Assembly: GCF_901709675.1 (NCBI RefSeq)
Contig: NC_051089.1
Location: 10,229,476 to 10,293,475 of the forward strand
Reading direction: 5' to 3'
Source of the DNA: Syngnathus acus
Taxonomy: Eukaryota; Chordata; Actinopteri; Syngnathiformes; Syngnathidae
Length of the DNA: 64,000 nucleotides
Position numbers and translations under genes: made by a program. This document shows positions 12,586 to 25,197 of this stretch, one piece after another (positions within the stretch are counted from its first letter, which is position 1; each line of letters opens with the position of its first letter). The notes beneath the pieces are model-generated. The model worked only from the letters and a program-made list of their open reading frames with translations, did no database searches and had not been told where the DNA came from.

Positions 12586-15500
12586 GTAAGGCCAATATTT
12601 CCAAAACACACACACTTGAGGTAGCGCAGGGAGCAGGGAAATATTGGGGGGCCCTGCACCTGAATAGTGCTGCACATAAGGCCTTTTGTCTAACTGAAGC
12701 AGATGTCCAACAACATAGTGAGAGCAGTTGCAATCACAGCTCATTCTTTCGGGGCAGACCGCAAGTGTGCTCTTGGTGCTAGTTGTAACACGTGTGTGTT
12801 TAGCACCGCCCCCTTCATGCAAACTCACACACACAAGATCACACACTTTGTTTGTACAGTACCCCATCAGGGTTATGTCAGAAAACAGACAAAATGTTGA
12901 TTGTAGTAAAAGCAATTTTTTTTTTTATTCAACAGAATGATAATTAATCAGCTCGTGAAAATATTTACTGTTGAGAGGCGGGATTTGCGAGAATTTGGAC
13001 TATCCAACAAGTCAAGTCAGCCACCACGCGCAGCCAAGAACAGCTTCAAAATAAAAACATACCCTGATGTACTGCATTTGAGAAAATATTATTTCGATAT
13101 TGGCCATCTCACTATCGTGGCATCGTTACTGTTACTGCTCGCTTGACTTCACGACACCAAACAGGGATCCGAGGCAGAAAAGATCTTCAAGAATTTTTTT
13201 TAATATCAAGATACTTGAATTACTTAAGAATTCGTTTCACCCCGTGATTTGATTTGACTTTAAAGTTCAGCACATTTGTTTTTGCCAATGTCATAAAATC
13301 AATCTTACTGTGGTATGCATGCAGGTGCTGCATTCAAGACAAGAGAGACATTAAACACATGAATGTGCCTGGTTAGATTCTTCTCACTTGTCAATTTTTT
13401 TTTTTGTGTCTGCAGAATGTTTTGATTTACACTCGTTAGGTTAAGAGCTGGAAAATAATCAAGACCTTTTTGCATAGCTATTTTTTGGTATGTCAAGTGT
13501 CTTAAGATAACTAACTAAAAGAAAGGAAAAAAACTTCATCAGCGTTTGAAGCCCCCCATCTTTGATATTCAAACTTTCTATTTTAAATGAGGCTGAGTTG
13601 TTTGTGCTCTTTGAAAGGGTGACACTTTTCTTTGATGGGAGAAATAATGATATGCATGCCTGACTGAATATGGCTAAAAGTATGTTTTAGCACATCAAAA
13701 TAAAGCACTACAAAAAGCACTAAAATGAGCTGGCCGATTAATAATTCACCCGTACCTGGTGTGCGCAGGAAGACGACTCCTCGCATTAGGACTCTTCCTT
13801 TTTTGAAAGGCGTGCAATTTGATACAAGCGCACTGGCTTCCTTTCCTCCCCTCTGTCAGTCGCTAATCACCAAATAAGTGTGTTTCTGTGTTTTCACAAA
13901 GGAAATATGTGCTTGCATATGAAAAATTTACAGCTTTCCAGCAGCTTATTAGAAACGCTTAGTTAAAAATAGCATGTGCATTAGGGAACTGGGTCTGAGG
14001 TTGTGTTTGATGTCAGGAAAAAGTGGGTAGAGAGGTTGGGTGTCGTGTTGTCAGCAAAAAGGCAATGAAAGAGTCCCTGTTTGTGCTTGAGACTTTTTGT
14101 GTATGACCATTGAACGCAATGGTCATCGAAAGCAAGTGCAGAAAAGCATATTTTGCACAGGACAGAAAGGCAAGTCAGGTCCGGCGGTGGATGCGGAAAA
14201 CGGAGAAGCGCTTTGTTTGGCCTGATGATGTTTACACAGGCGGCACACAGATGTTGTGCAGGTTACAATATGACCAATAAATGTCTTGCCAGGCTGTTAG
14301 TTATCTGAAAGGTGCTCAGGCACCCGACCGACTCTTTGATTTTTTTTTTTCTTCTTCTCCTTTTAAGTTTACCCTTACTACAACTACTGGGGTGTTCCTT
14401 CTCATCATTGTCATGTAGCTGCCGGTGCAGGGCACAATTGTTTCTTTATAAATGACAGTCACTGTCACGCAAGGCGGCATTAGCCAACACAGAAGAAAGA
14501 CGCCAAGCCATTGTCAATCTCATTCTCCCTTTCTTGTTCTCCGACTCCTCGCTGTTCATTAAAATCATTTAAAAGTATGTACATCAGAGTGGCTGTAAAA
14601 TGCATATGTGTCATTTTAGTATGAAAGACGCCTTCATTATTTAGATGTGTTTATCGCAAAGATGATGCATTTATGCACTCGTAGGCATGCAGACACATGT
14701 ACACGTTGCCTACTGCAAATTTAGTAGACATCTGGCAGGTTTCTGTGATCATCACAGTCGTAGAGTAGCTGCACTCGCTGGTCACTTTATTAGGTACGCC
14801 TGCACTGTACCTAATGAGGTGTTGTCATAGCTTTATAAAAAAATTATGCCTTGACAAAGATAATGGTCTGGGGGTTTTTTCCACTGACAATTGTTGATAT
14901 TGTTTGCAGACGTTCAACTGCTTGCTTGAAGGTGTTTGTACAGCCACAATGATAAAAGGAATGCCTCTCTGACAGTGTCAGTAAAAAATAAGCTTCACAT
15001 GTGGACTGACCAGTTCTGATGACTTTTTTTTACTTTTATTATCTTGATAACTGATCAGTTGTTAAATAATTGATTCATTATTGTACTTCCAGTTTAGTTT
15101 TATTTTGCACTTCAACTGAAAGTGGCACTTAACAGCTTGATGCCGCTTTTATGACGTTTTACAAACTTCTGTGTGTTGTGAAGTAAGTTACGCTTACTGC
15201 AGCACCCTCAAAATTATGTTTACAAATCAAAGCCCCTCCCAAAAAATGGCTGGATCTTATCTCAAAACTTTTAAGTTGACTCACTCGTACCTCAAGTCAC
15301 CATAAAACGTTTAACGTGTTTTCGACAGTGATGTAATGCTATGCTAGCTGCCACAGCAGTTTAATCAATGTATGTGGTTAGCAATTCAAAGGGGAATTTT
15401 TAATGCTGGCTATGAAATATGTATACGTGGAATGGCCATAAGCCTGCTTCCGTCACACCCTCTCACCGAGCTGAGACAGCAGTCCGACACAAGACCCAGA

Positions 15501-18500
15501 ATAGTCTCTTCACTAAAGCAGTTGTATACTTATTCAGTGGTTTAACATATGATGATCTAATGAGGATGACAGGCAGGATGATACCAGAACACCCCCTGCA
15601 CACTTTTTTACCATACTATTTATAATATGTAAATGCAAATGGAAGGGTACATTTGTCACTGGATATTTTCCATTCCTTGTTCTTTGCATTGAATTTATGG
15701 GAGCCAGAGAAAAGAAAGAAGGGGGATATGAATCATTGGATTTTGCCCACATGTGGAAGACTTAAAAAAACATTCGGACATTTTACAAGACAAAAACAAA
15801 TGACAGCACTAACTGAGAACATGGTCCACACATGTGCGCAATCGCGGCAATGCCGATGATGCGCTCAGTGTAGCTTGCATCTGAAACATTTTGAATTTAA
15901 GTATGGCTTTCGGTGCCGATCACACAAACAAAAATGTTAGTGTTTCTCTACCTAACTGTTTTTGGGCATGTATGAACGTGGTAGTGTTTGTTACTGGTGC
16001 TTTAGAGTGCTACTCAGATAAAGAATAACTAACACTTTAGCACAACTATTTTCAGTCACAACTCGAATAGTGAGACAGTTTTAATGCATGCCTCTCCGAC
16101 ACCTGTTCCTGCGCCATGTGCTCTTTGCATGTCCAGGTGTGATTCTGAAAGAACACATAAACTGCTGGGTAGAGGCTGCATGTCGGCAGAATAATTAACA
16201 TGGTAATTAGCATCCCCTAGACACGCCGTTGAGGCATTGCAGTCTGTGCTCATTCAGCACAAGACAAATATTAGGCTTTGTTTTGCAGCTGTTTACCTGC
16301 TGGCGGTTACTTACCATCGAAACAAGAGGAGACATTTTTTGCAGGCCGGCTTTGCAATTGCTGTTGAAGTCAAAGTAGTATGACAAATCAGGAGACAAAG
16401 TAATATAAAATGTTTACATATTCATAACACATCCTCTGGAAGCTTGTCATCCTTCAAATTATAATTCCCTTTGTCTTTGAAGATAATAGGCCGTAAATTG
16501 TCCTTGTTTGCGAGCCAAGCTCCTGAAAGCTCGGTGTTTACGAGTTGTAGTCGAATGGCACAGCTTCAGCTGTGTGTCCTGTAAAGGTGAACGCCACGTC
16601 ATCTCGTTGTCCAGTCAGCCCGATGAATAACAATCCTGCTAATTAATAGCTCCTATGCATGTCATAACATTCATTGTGCCTACTGCATGACCATGCTCTT
16701 AGTCACACACAAGTCACCCTTGCTTTTACCATTAAGTGTGTCATTTTGTTTGAAGAAAAGAACTCACTGTTATATGTTCCGGGAAATGCTTTCATTCATT
16801 GGTTCAAAAAAAATCTGTTCTTGTTTTTCCATTTGATATTTTCAGTTGATAATTACACAATTGAATGGCCAAGGCAAGAAGGTTATAAAGAAAACTGTGT
16901 AGGAATACAGGGAAAAAGAAAAGGCAACAGTCTGGCATGGTTAGAATATCATGAAAAGAGAAGAAAGAGTCTGTGTCATTGTGGGGGTTGACTCATCTCA
17001 GTATTACTTTGTGAAAACCAAAAAGCTTTAGAGCTCAGGTATCTTCAGTTATTGGATCAAGTTAAGGTCTCAGAGGTTCATACCTATGGCCAACTGCTGT
17101 AAAATGAAGATAAAGCAGGGACATCATCACACTGCAGTTTTCTTTTTCTCACATACACTGCTGTTACATACTGTGTACGTAGCTGTGTTAAGTAGTATGG
17201 TAGCCCTTGTGCTCACGTTACCATTATGAGCCATGGATTATGCAATTTCAGAATGTGGTTTCTTGCCTTGTGTACATTAATTGCTTGTACAGAATCATAA
17301 ACATGTTGTTCTCAGGCAGGGGTGTCAAACTTCTTTTTTTCGCGGGCCGCATCACAGTCATGGTTTCCTTCGAAGGGCCATTGAAATTGCCAACCCAAAT
17401 AAATGTCTGAATGTCTCAAATTATTTATAGTGTACGGTACTCAACAAACTAGTGAATGATTAGATGAATAACTAGTTTTCAAAACAGAGACTAAGAAAAA
17501 CAGTTTACATATTTTAAAAATCTGAATGGTTATAAAAATTGCTAGCAATAGATCTATTTTTTAAAAGTGAAAACAATTAGTAATTTTAATATTGACATAT
17601 GAATTTGATGCACAATTTGTCTTCGCGGGCCACATAAAATGATGTGGCGGGCCGTATCAGGCCCCCGGGCCTTGAGTTTGACACGTGTTCTAAGGAAATT
17701 TGACTCATTCACACCCTGATGACGATGGTATATCAGAATCAAGTAGAAAAAAATTAACTTTGCTTCTCACAGGAGTTGGACAAGCAACTTTTCAAGTAAT
17801 GGACAGCGACTCTCTTTACCACCTGAGTTGTGTTGTCCCCAGAGGACAAAGTAGATTGATGGCAGCTGTGATTGCCTTGATGGATTTCAACGTCAGATGA
17901 CCTGTTTCCGATCCTTCAGTCAGTGCACCTCTTTGTCCGGCAGCCGTTCTTGTTTCTCTTGAAAGCACAACAGGGCTCCAGACACGTTTGCAATGTGCTC
18001 CAAGGTCCACACTGTAGCCACGTGAGAGGTGAGACAAGGTGCCAACGTCCAATCCACTTATGGGACTTAACAGCACAAAAGCCTCTGGTTTATGGAAAAG
18101 GGACATGAATTAATAATCATCTAATCGACTCCATTCTAGCTGAGACATTTGTGCCTTCAAACAAGGTGCCACCTTGTCAATGTGTCAAAAGAGGTTTGCT
18201 AAGGATGGTGGTTCTGTGTCTAGTTACTCAACAGAAGATGCAGAAAGCGGACACACTCAGACGTGCACCCAACAACCTAGCTGTGCATCCTTAAAATGAA
18301 CTCTAGTTCTAATATATCAAAAATGAAACATAATCGTTATTGATTTTTTCCCCCCTGCATATTCTTTTCACCTGTGCCATTTTCTTGCCATGTGTCACCA
18401 AGCTCAGTCTTCTTCCTGCTCCCTCTTGTCAACACTTGTAAAAGCTATAGTTGTGACCACCGGTTCATATTGTACTGTAGATATCCGTGCCTAACATGCG

Positions 18501-21500
18501 CGGAACACCACTCACCACCTCAATGTCCAACTGTTTTCATCACGCTATCCTCTCCATTTTGACGGTCATTTATTTTCATCCACCCTTCGACAAGGTCACA
18601 CGGGATACATACATAGTTGGATATTAGTCATGGTGCTGGTGATGGTGTTGGGCTGGAGGAATTCTAAAAGAAAAGCAACTGATCACATTTTACAGCGCCC
18701 AAACTGACCGTGACCAGAGACACTGCATCCAAGTAAGCATCCCCAGGCTTGCGACTGACCGTGACCAGAGACACTGCGTCCAAGTAAGCTTCCCCAAGCT
18801 TGCGTCTCCCACTCAATGTCCCTGCAGGGTAGCTCTCCAGCTCCTCAATGTCAACAGTCACTTCTCACACTAATTGACATGGAATTGGCGTGGAATAAAT
18901 CCTGCTTATTCTACTAATTGTGAGTCATGGAGGATGCATTTTCCTGCTTAACAAATTATTGTGCCTATGTGTCCTGTATGCACGTCTATGTGCTTCTCGT
19001 GATCAGTTTAAATTTTTAGTAGTTCATAGTAAAGCAGTGTGAAAGACATGTTTATTGAGGGGAACGAGAACTTGGTTTTCACATGGAATAGCAATATTGT
19101 CACTTAGTGTTCAGGTGTCTGCAAAGACTGCATATCTAATTGAATGATTGAAATTCTGGACTTAATGAAGACTGCCAGTCAGACAACAGTGCCTGGGCTT
19201 GCTGTTACCACACAAGCTTAGTAAGGCGGAGACTACCAAAGTAGTGTTGATGGGGATTTGGTGAGGACAGTGCCATGACTGAGCGGTTGGTTACTGTCAG
19301 GAATGGGAGTCTCTCCTTTTGTTTAACATTGCCATTGTTTATAGGTGGATGTGTTTAATGGGATTGGCTGTGACTGGACCCTAACAGGACCTTGGTGACT
19401 GATCCCAGTGTCTCTGGGAGATCGAGCAGGCGGCGGCGTCCAATGCTAGGTTCCCCACTGTGTAATCAGCTCAACTCCTCTTGATTGGAGGTGACATTTT
19501 AATGTCTGGAGCGAGAGCGTGGTCAGCCCCGCTTAACCTGACCCCCTGCCAAACCACCCCGCCCTAGCAGTACCCTGTGTTCTCAATTTACCCTTCTGGG
19601 ACTGTACAAATCAGGCCAATTTTAACTCTTTATGGGCTTGTTAGTGGGTAGCAAGCCACCTCCTTATGTTCCACCGTGAATTTGTAGCTCTCATGCTGGC
19701 TCCGAGTGAATCGAGGTCCTGTGTAAGCTCCAGCTTAACTGAGCGTTTAAGTGTGATGATTCACTTTGTGCCACTTCCATTTTCTCTTTCTTTGTAATGA
19801 TGAGGAGTTTTAAAGTGCTTTGCACCTGTTCATGTGTGAGACTTTGCTCTACAAACATGGGATGAGACTTAAGTTGCTTTATCGTTTACTGTACACTTAA
19901 AAGAGATGCAAGTTTGGTGTTTTTATTATTTTTTGTATGGGTAAGAATATCGCCAATGGTCCGATGGTTTTATGATGCTATGGTTTTGGTTTTCAGTGTA
20001 TGGCACACGATTCTGAATAGTAACATCATTAACACAACATGAGGGGCATACTGGCTTGTCCACTATAGGCCACTAATGTAAAAAGCCTGGGGTCGCCGTG
20101 ACAACAAAAGCGACAAGTTTGTTATTACAAGCTGGTAAACTGTTGCTTTACTAAAAATACACACGTAGGATTTCTCAGAACAAATCAGAGAGCTTGTATG
20201 GATGTGAACCGAAGGGGCCATGCTTATGTACTTTGTCTTGATTTGAAAGACTCATGTGGGCAGAAACTATGAGGTGCTGTGAAACCTAAAGCTGCACCCT
20301 GTGGTAAACTAATATTTGTACATGAGGTTGTTTCTGGCTCTGCCATTAAAAGCAGCATGAAAGACGAATTAAAAGTGTGTGATATACTGCCCATTTCCCA
20401 TTAAATGTAGATATGGCACATTTACGAAAGACAGCCCTTTAGCGTTTTACCTTCACCCATATTGATTGGCCTGTCTCGTGCTGCCAAGCCTCGACTCATC
20501 TTGACGTCTCCTCTTTATCCCTCTGTGCATGTGTGTCTGCTCAGCAGTGTCCGGCCATTCAGAACAGCACCAGTCAGATTCCCCGATCCCGAGCAAAAGG
20601 CCCTCGTCACGGTCGGAGACCTCTGAGAGCCCGCTGTCCTCGAAGCGTCCCCGGGCAGCTGAAAAGCGAGCCGCGGAGCAGGTGAGTGCCACAAATCTCA
20701 GAACTTGTTGAGGAGCAGCCATGCATGCGCTTCATAAAAGTCAGACTTTTTTTGGTCTCCAATTAGTAAGCCCTCTTTATCAGCTTAAAACTTTAACTCC
20801 AATTAGAAGAAGTAGAACTACTTTGGATGAATTTTGTATTCATCTTGCCCAGCCCTTTCATAGTATTCGGGACTTTCTTTTCAACTTTCCTCAAAAAAAT
20901 GTTCGCCTCTGATGCAGTCGCATTGCTAATTGTGTATAAGGTGGAAAATCAATAAGGTATTTGACAGATGAGAGCACTTTGAAGTGGGTGCCAAGAGTGA
21001 GTGGTTCTCACTATTACACACTTGTCTGTGATCAGAGGAATCTGGTTGCTTGAGGGAAGGCTTGCCTCACCCTACCCTCCTCATCTTCAGCTTCTCTTCT
21101 CTCACAAAGCCATTTCACCCTATTAACTCTGTGTGAACGCACCCCACCCCGTCTCAACAGCTTGTCTATCTACTTTGACTCAGATGTACCAGTGCCCTTA
21201 CTGCAAGTTCACCAACACGGATCTGAACCGTCTCAGAATGCACGTGATGACGCAGCACTCTGTCCAGCCCATGTTACGCTGCCCGCTGTGCCAGGACATG
21301 CTCAACAACAAGATCCACCTGCAGTTTCACCTCACGCACCTGCACAGTGTCGCACCCGACTGTGTTGACAAGCTCATCGCCACAGTAAGTCCATAACATC
21401 GACAAGTTCTCCTTTATTCAGGGGTTTTAACAGCTTGTGTTATTTGTTATGCTTGTGCGTAGGTTATTCAAAGTGATTTATTGTCATCAACCTGCGTCAG

Positions 21501-24500
21501 GGGAAATTGATTACAATTGAGTATGGTGGATATAAAAAGTCTAAAAAGTCCACAGTACAGACTTAAGGTTGCAGCGAGTCAGATAAATGCAGAACAGGGC
21601 AAGAAAACACACAAAACGGACACGTTGAGGAACGTATGGCCATTAGACACACAAGAAGTAAAAAAAAAGTAAATATACGTTAGATTTGCTGTACTATATT
21701 GGAAAATGTCTGTTGGACTTTTTCTCCATTCATCCAGAAGAATATTTGTGATGTAAGGCGTCACAAATGTTGGCTCACAATGTATGTTTTAGTAAAACCC
21801 AAAAGGGTGTTCCATGTTTTTTAATTCTTTGACACCAACCTCATTCAAGTGGACCGGAAAAGAAAAGGGCCTCACCTCAAAACTGTTCAAAACGCCCTGT
21901 AAGATGAAGACTTAAGGCTCAGTTGGAACTACAAGCCCAACCCCAGAATGATTGATTAATTAATTAATCGGGCAGCCTGCTCCTATAAACAAACAGACAG
22001 AGGGGGAGATACTGAAGCCTGTAGTTAGATTTATATCAACTGCAGTGTATTGGTGCATTGTTCTCTACTGAAAGTGGTCTCCTTGCTTCCAATAATGCTC
22101 ATCAAAGGGGGAATAAAATTTTATTTGCCCCCTTTTCTTGTAAATCACTGAGCAAATCTTTGTTCTGTTCTATCTTGTACGGCTCAATAGCTGGCCGGAC
22201 AATCACACAGTAAAACATTGCTCTATCTCCCGCCTGGCCACCCCCCCATCTCGAAAGTAAATGGCGAGCACATTAGTATGGTAGACTGCAATATTTATTT
22301 CTTTTATAAAGGTTGTAATGTACTGAACCACTACAGAGTAGCATGACAGAAAACCTGTAATAGGAGACACATTAAAGCCAACACATTTTTATAACTAGTG
22401 AATGCAGATGGAAAAGTACTTTATCCTCTACACTCATCCAAGGAGAGGAGCATAATTAATTTTGAAATAGGTGACTTATTTCTTGCCAGGCATGTATAAT
22501 GATATGTTCTTACCTACCTTTCATCTTTTCATCATTCCATTGTCTTCACATCCCACCCAATCTACTTTTATTCTCTCGACCCAAAGTCTTTCAGGCCTCT
22601 TTCTAGGTTTCTTTTACGGACACTTGTATTCTCCCATATGGGTGTTTTCAATGTTTGAGCACAGGATTTTAATTAAAGCCTCATGCTAGTTCATCATCAT
22701 ATAATTGGTACAAATGTTTAATTATGCTCCCCAGCTGTTTAGAACCCGGACTGCTGTTCTGATACTCGTGTACATGTATTTCCTAATTAAACAAAACTGT
22801 TTTTTTGGTGTGTGTAAGGGCATACAAGTTACAAACAGTTCTTTATAACACCCAGCCGTCCCTCTCACTTTGTGCTTCATTATCAGTCTGTGTATGGCTG
22901 CAGCAATGAAAATGAGCTTCATTAATTCTGGGTCTGGCTGGATGATAGCCATTTTGAACTATGTTTGCCAATTAGACAAGCCAATTTAAAAGTGACCTTG
23001 GGATACTTTGTTCTTTCCTCTAATAGCCTAATAAAATAGTTGTGTCAGATCGTTCTGTTTTGTTTTTGTTTTGTGTCTCCAATCTGCCAGAAAAGAGAGA
23101 CACAGAAATGAACAATTCCAATATGTTGATTTTCACTGATATGTGAGCGATCACACTAATCATGTGTTTTTAATTTGACTAAACTATGTTCCATAAGATT
23201 CACTCTGCTTGGATTTGGTGTAGATGGTTTCAAACATTAAATGATAATAATAAACCTTTTTCCCCCTCCCTAGGTGACAGCAACCGATGTCCTACCAGCA
23301 AGCATGTTCATACCTGTTCCTGGTCCAGAAAGAGAGTCTCAGAACCCCTCTCATGCTGTTGCCAATGCTGAAGATACAACAAAACAAGCTGGTTAGTGTC
23401 GGAGTTTTTTTCTTTTTCTCAAACAAAAGACACTCTTGTTTTTCAGGGACATTCAAATGACATTTTATATATACTTGTAAATCCATTTAGACTACACAAA
23501 ATTGTGTAAAATAAACTGGCGTTAGACCTTTCTCAACACTCTACTTTTCTCCGCAGATGGTTTAGATGCTGATCTGGAAAAGGGAGTTTCACTTCCGACA
23601 GAAACAGTTGAGGTTCGCAAATCAACTCAAGAAGATCAACAAACAGAGAAGGATGATGCAACTGGATTCCTGTGCTGGAAGAAAGGCTGTAATCAAGTGT
23701 TCAAATCATCCAACTCTCTGCAGATGCATTTCAATGAAGTTCACAACAAAAGGCCTCAGCTACCGGTTTCTGATCGCCATGTCTACAAGTATCGTTGTAA
23801 CCAGTGTAGCTTGGCCTTCAAGACTGTGGAGAAGCTACAACTCCATTCCCAGTATCATGTGATTCGAGCAGCGACCATGTGCTGCCTCTGCCAGCGGAGC
23901 TTCAGGACGCTACAAGCCTTGAAGAAACATTTGGAAACCAGCCACCTGGAGCTTAGTGAAGCTGATATCCAGCAGCTGTACGGGGGCTTACTGATGAACG
24001 GTGACATTATGGTCATGGGTGACCCAGCCCTTGGTGACGAACATGGAGGTCTGGGAGAAGATGACAAAGAGGGGGATGAGAGTGACCAAGAGGAAAAGCA
24101 AAGTCCTACAGGCAGTGAATCTGGCTCACTGCTGGAAGATTCTGGATCTGAACCAAAACGTGCTTTGCCATTCAGAAAAGGCCCCAACTTCACGATGGAG
24201 AAATTCTTAGATCCATCTCGTCCATTCAAGTGCACTGTCTGTAAAGAGTCCTTCACACAGAAGAATATCCTTTTGGTGCACTATAACTCAGTCTCCCACC
24301 TGCACAAGGTGAAGAGAGCTCTTCAGGAGTCTACCACTGGTCAGCCGGAGCCGACGAGCAGCCCTGACAACAAGCCCTTCAAGTGTGGCACTTGTAATGT
24401 GGCATATAGCCAGAGTTCCACTTTGGAGATCCACATGCGCTCCGTCCTACACCAAACAAAAGCGAGGGCGGCTAAACTTGAAGCCGCGGGAGGGATCACT

Positions 24501-24765
24501 AGCTCTGCAAGTGCTACTGGAGGGACCATCAGCACGTCAACGGCAAGTCCAGGCCCAGCAAGCAACTCAACAACAAACTCTACCAACCATGGCACTTCTG
24601 GGTCTCAAACAGCTCAGAATATTCTTGGAGGAAACCACACCTCCCAGAGTCATAGCCACGAGACTAGCAGCTCAGTTAGCAGCCAGTCATCACCATCAGA
24701 AAACAATGAAGTAAAAAAGGCTAAATATGGAGATATGCTGTCTTCACGGGGACAACAACAACTTC

Positions 24766-24805
<40 letters not shown>

Positions 24806-25165
24806 GCAATTAGCTCATGCTCAAGCCCAAGCTCAGCTTCAGCAAGAGCTCCAGCAGCAGGCTGCTCTTCTGCAATCACAGCTCTTCAACCCAGCACTTC
24901 TGCAGCACTTCCCCATGACCACTGATGCACTTCTCCCTTTACAGCAGCAGCAGTTGCTGTTTCCTTTCTACATCCCTGGAGCAGAATTTCAGCTAAACCC
25001 AGAGATTAACATCAGTAATTCAGCACTTGGCCTAACAGGAGCAACCACCGCCTCGCTGCTAGAAGATCTAAAGAACTCAGCTCAACAGAGCTGCTTGCAG
25101 CAGCAACTGATGCATCACCACCTTCAGCAGCAAATGCAACAGCATCAACAGCAGCAGCAGCAGCT

Positions 25166-25197
<32 letters not shown>

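Larger units (their letters stand above)
12586..20544 (+). other. zfhx3: zfhx3 intron, ~8.0 kb
   Basis: A GT-AG intron (GTAAGG...CTCAG). It contains a Tc1-terminus-like fragment near 14779, a dispersed-repeat copy near 15250, an hAT-type MITE with target-site duplication (17317-17687) and a 51-bp tandem duplication (18703-18804). Non-repetitive blocks rich in TAATTA/CAATTA words (for example 16180-16660 and 19380-19700) could be conserved non-coding DNA, which one sequence alone cannot prove. No other exon was recognised. Confidence 0.75.

Noticed and set aside
18664-18861. A minus-strand frame with two 17-residue repeats ([12 protein letters not shown])
   Set aside because: Explained by the 51-bp tandem duplication, whose length is a multiple of three. 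No family recognised.
20453-20722. An 89-residue minus-strand open frame
   Set aside because: It overlaps the zfhx3 exon at 20545-20681 on the other strand and is its shadow.
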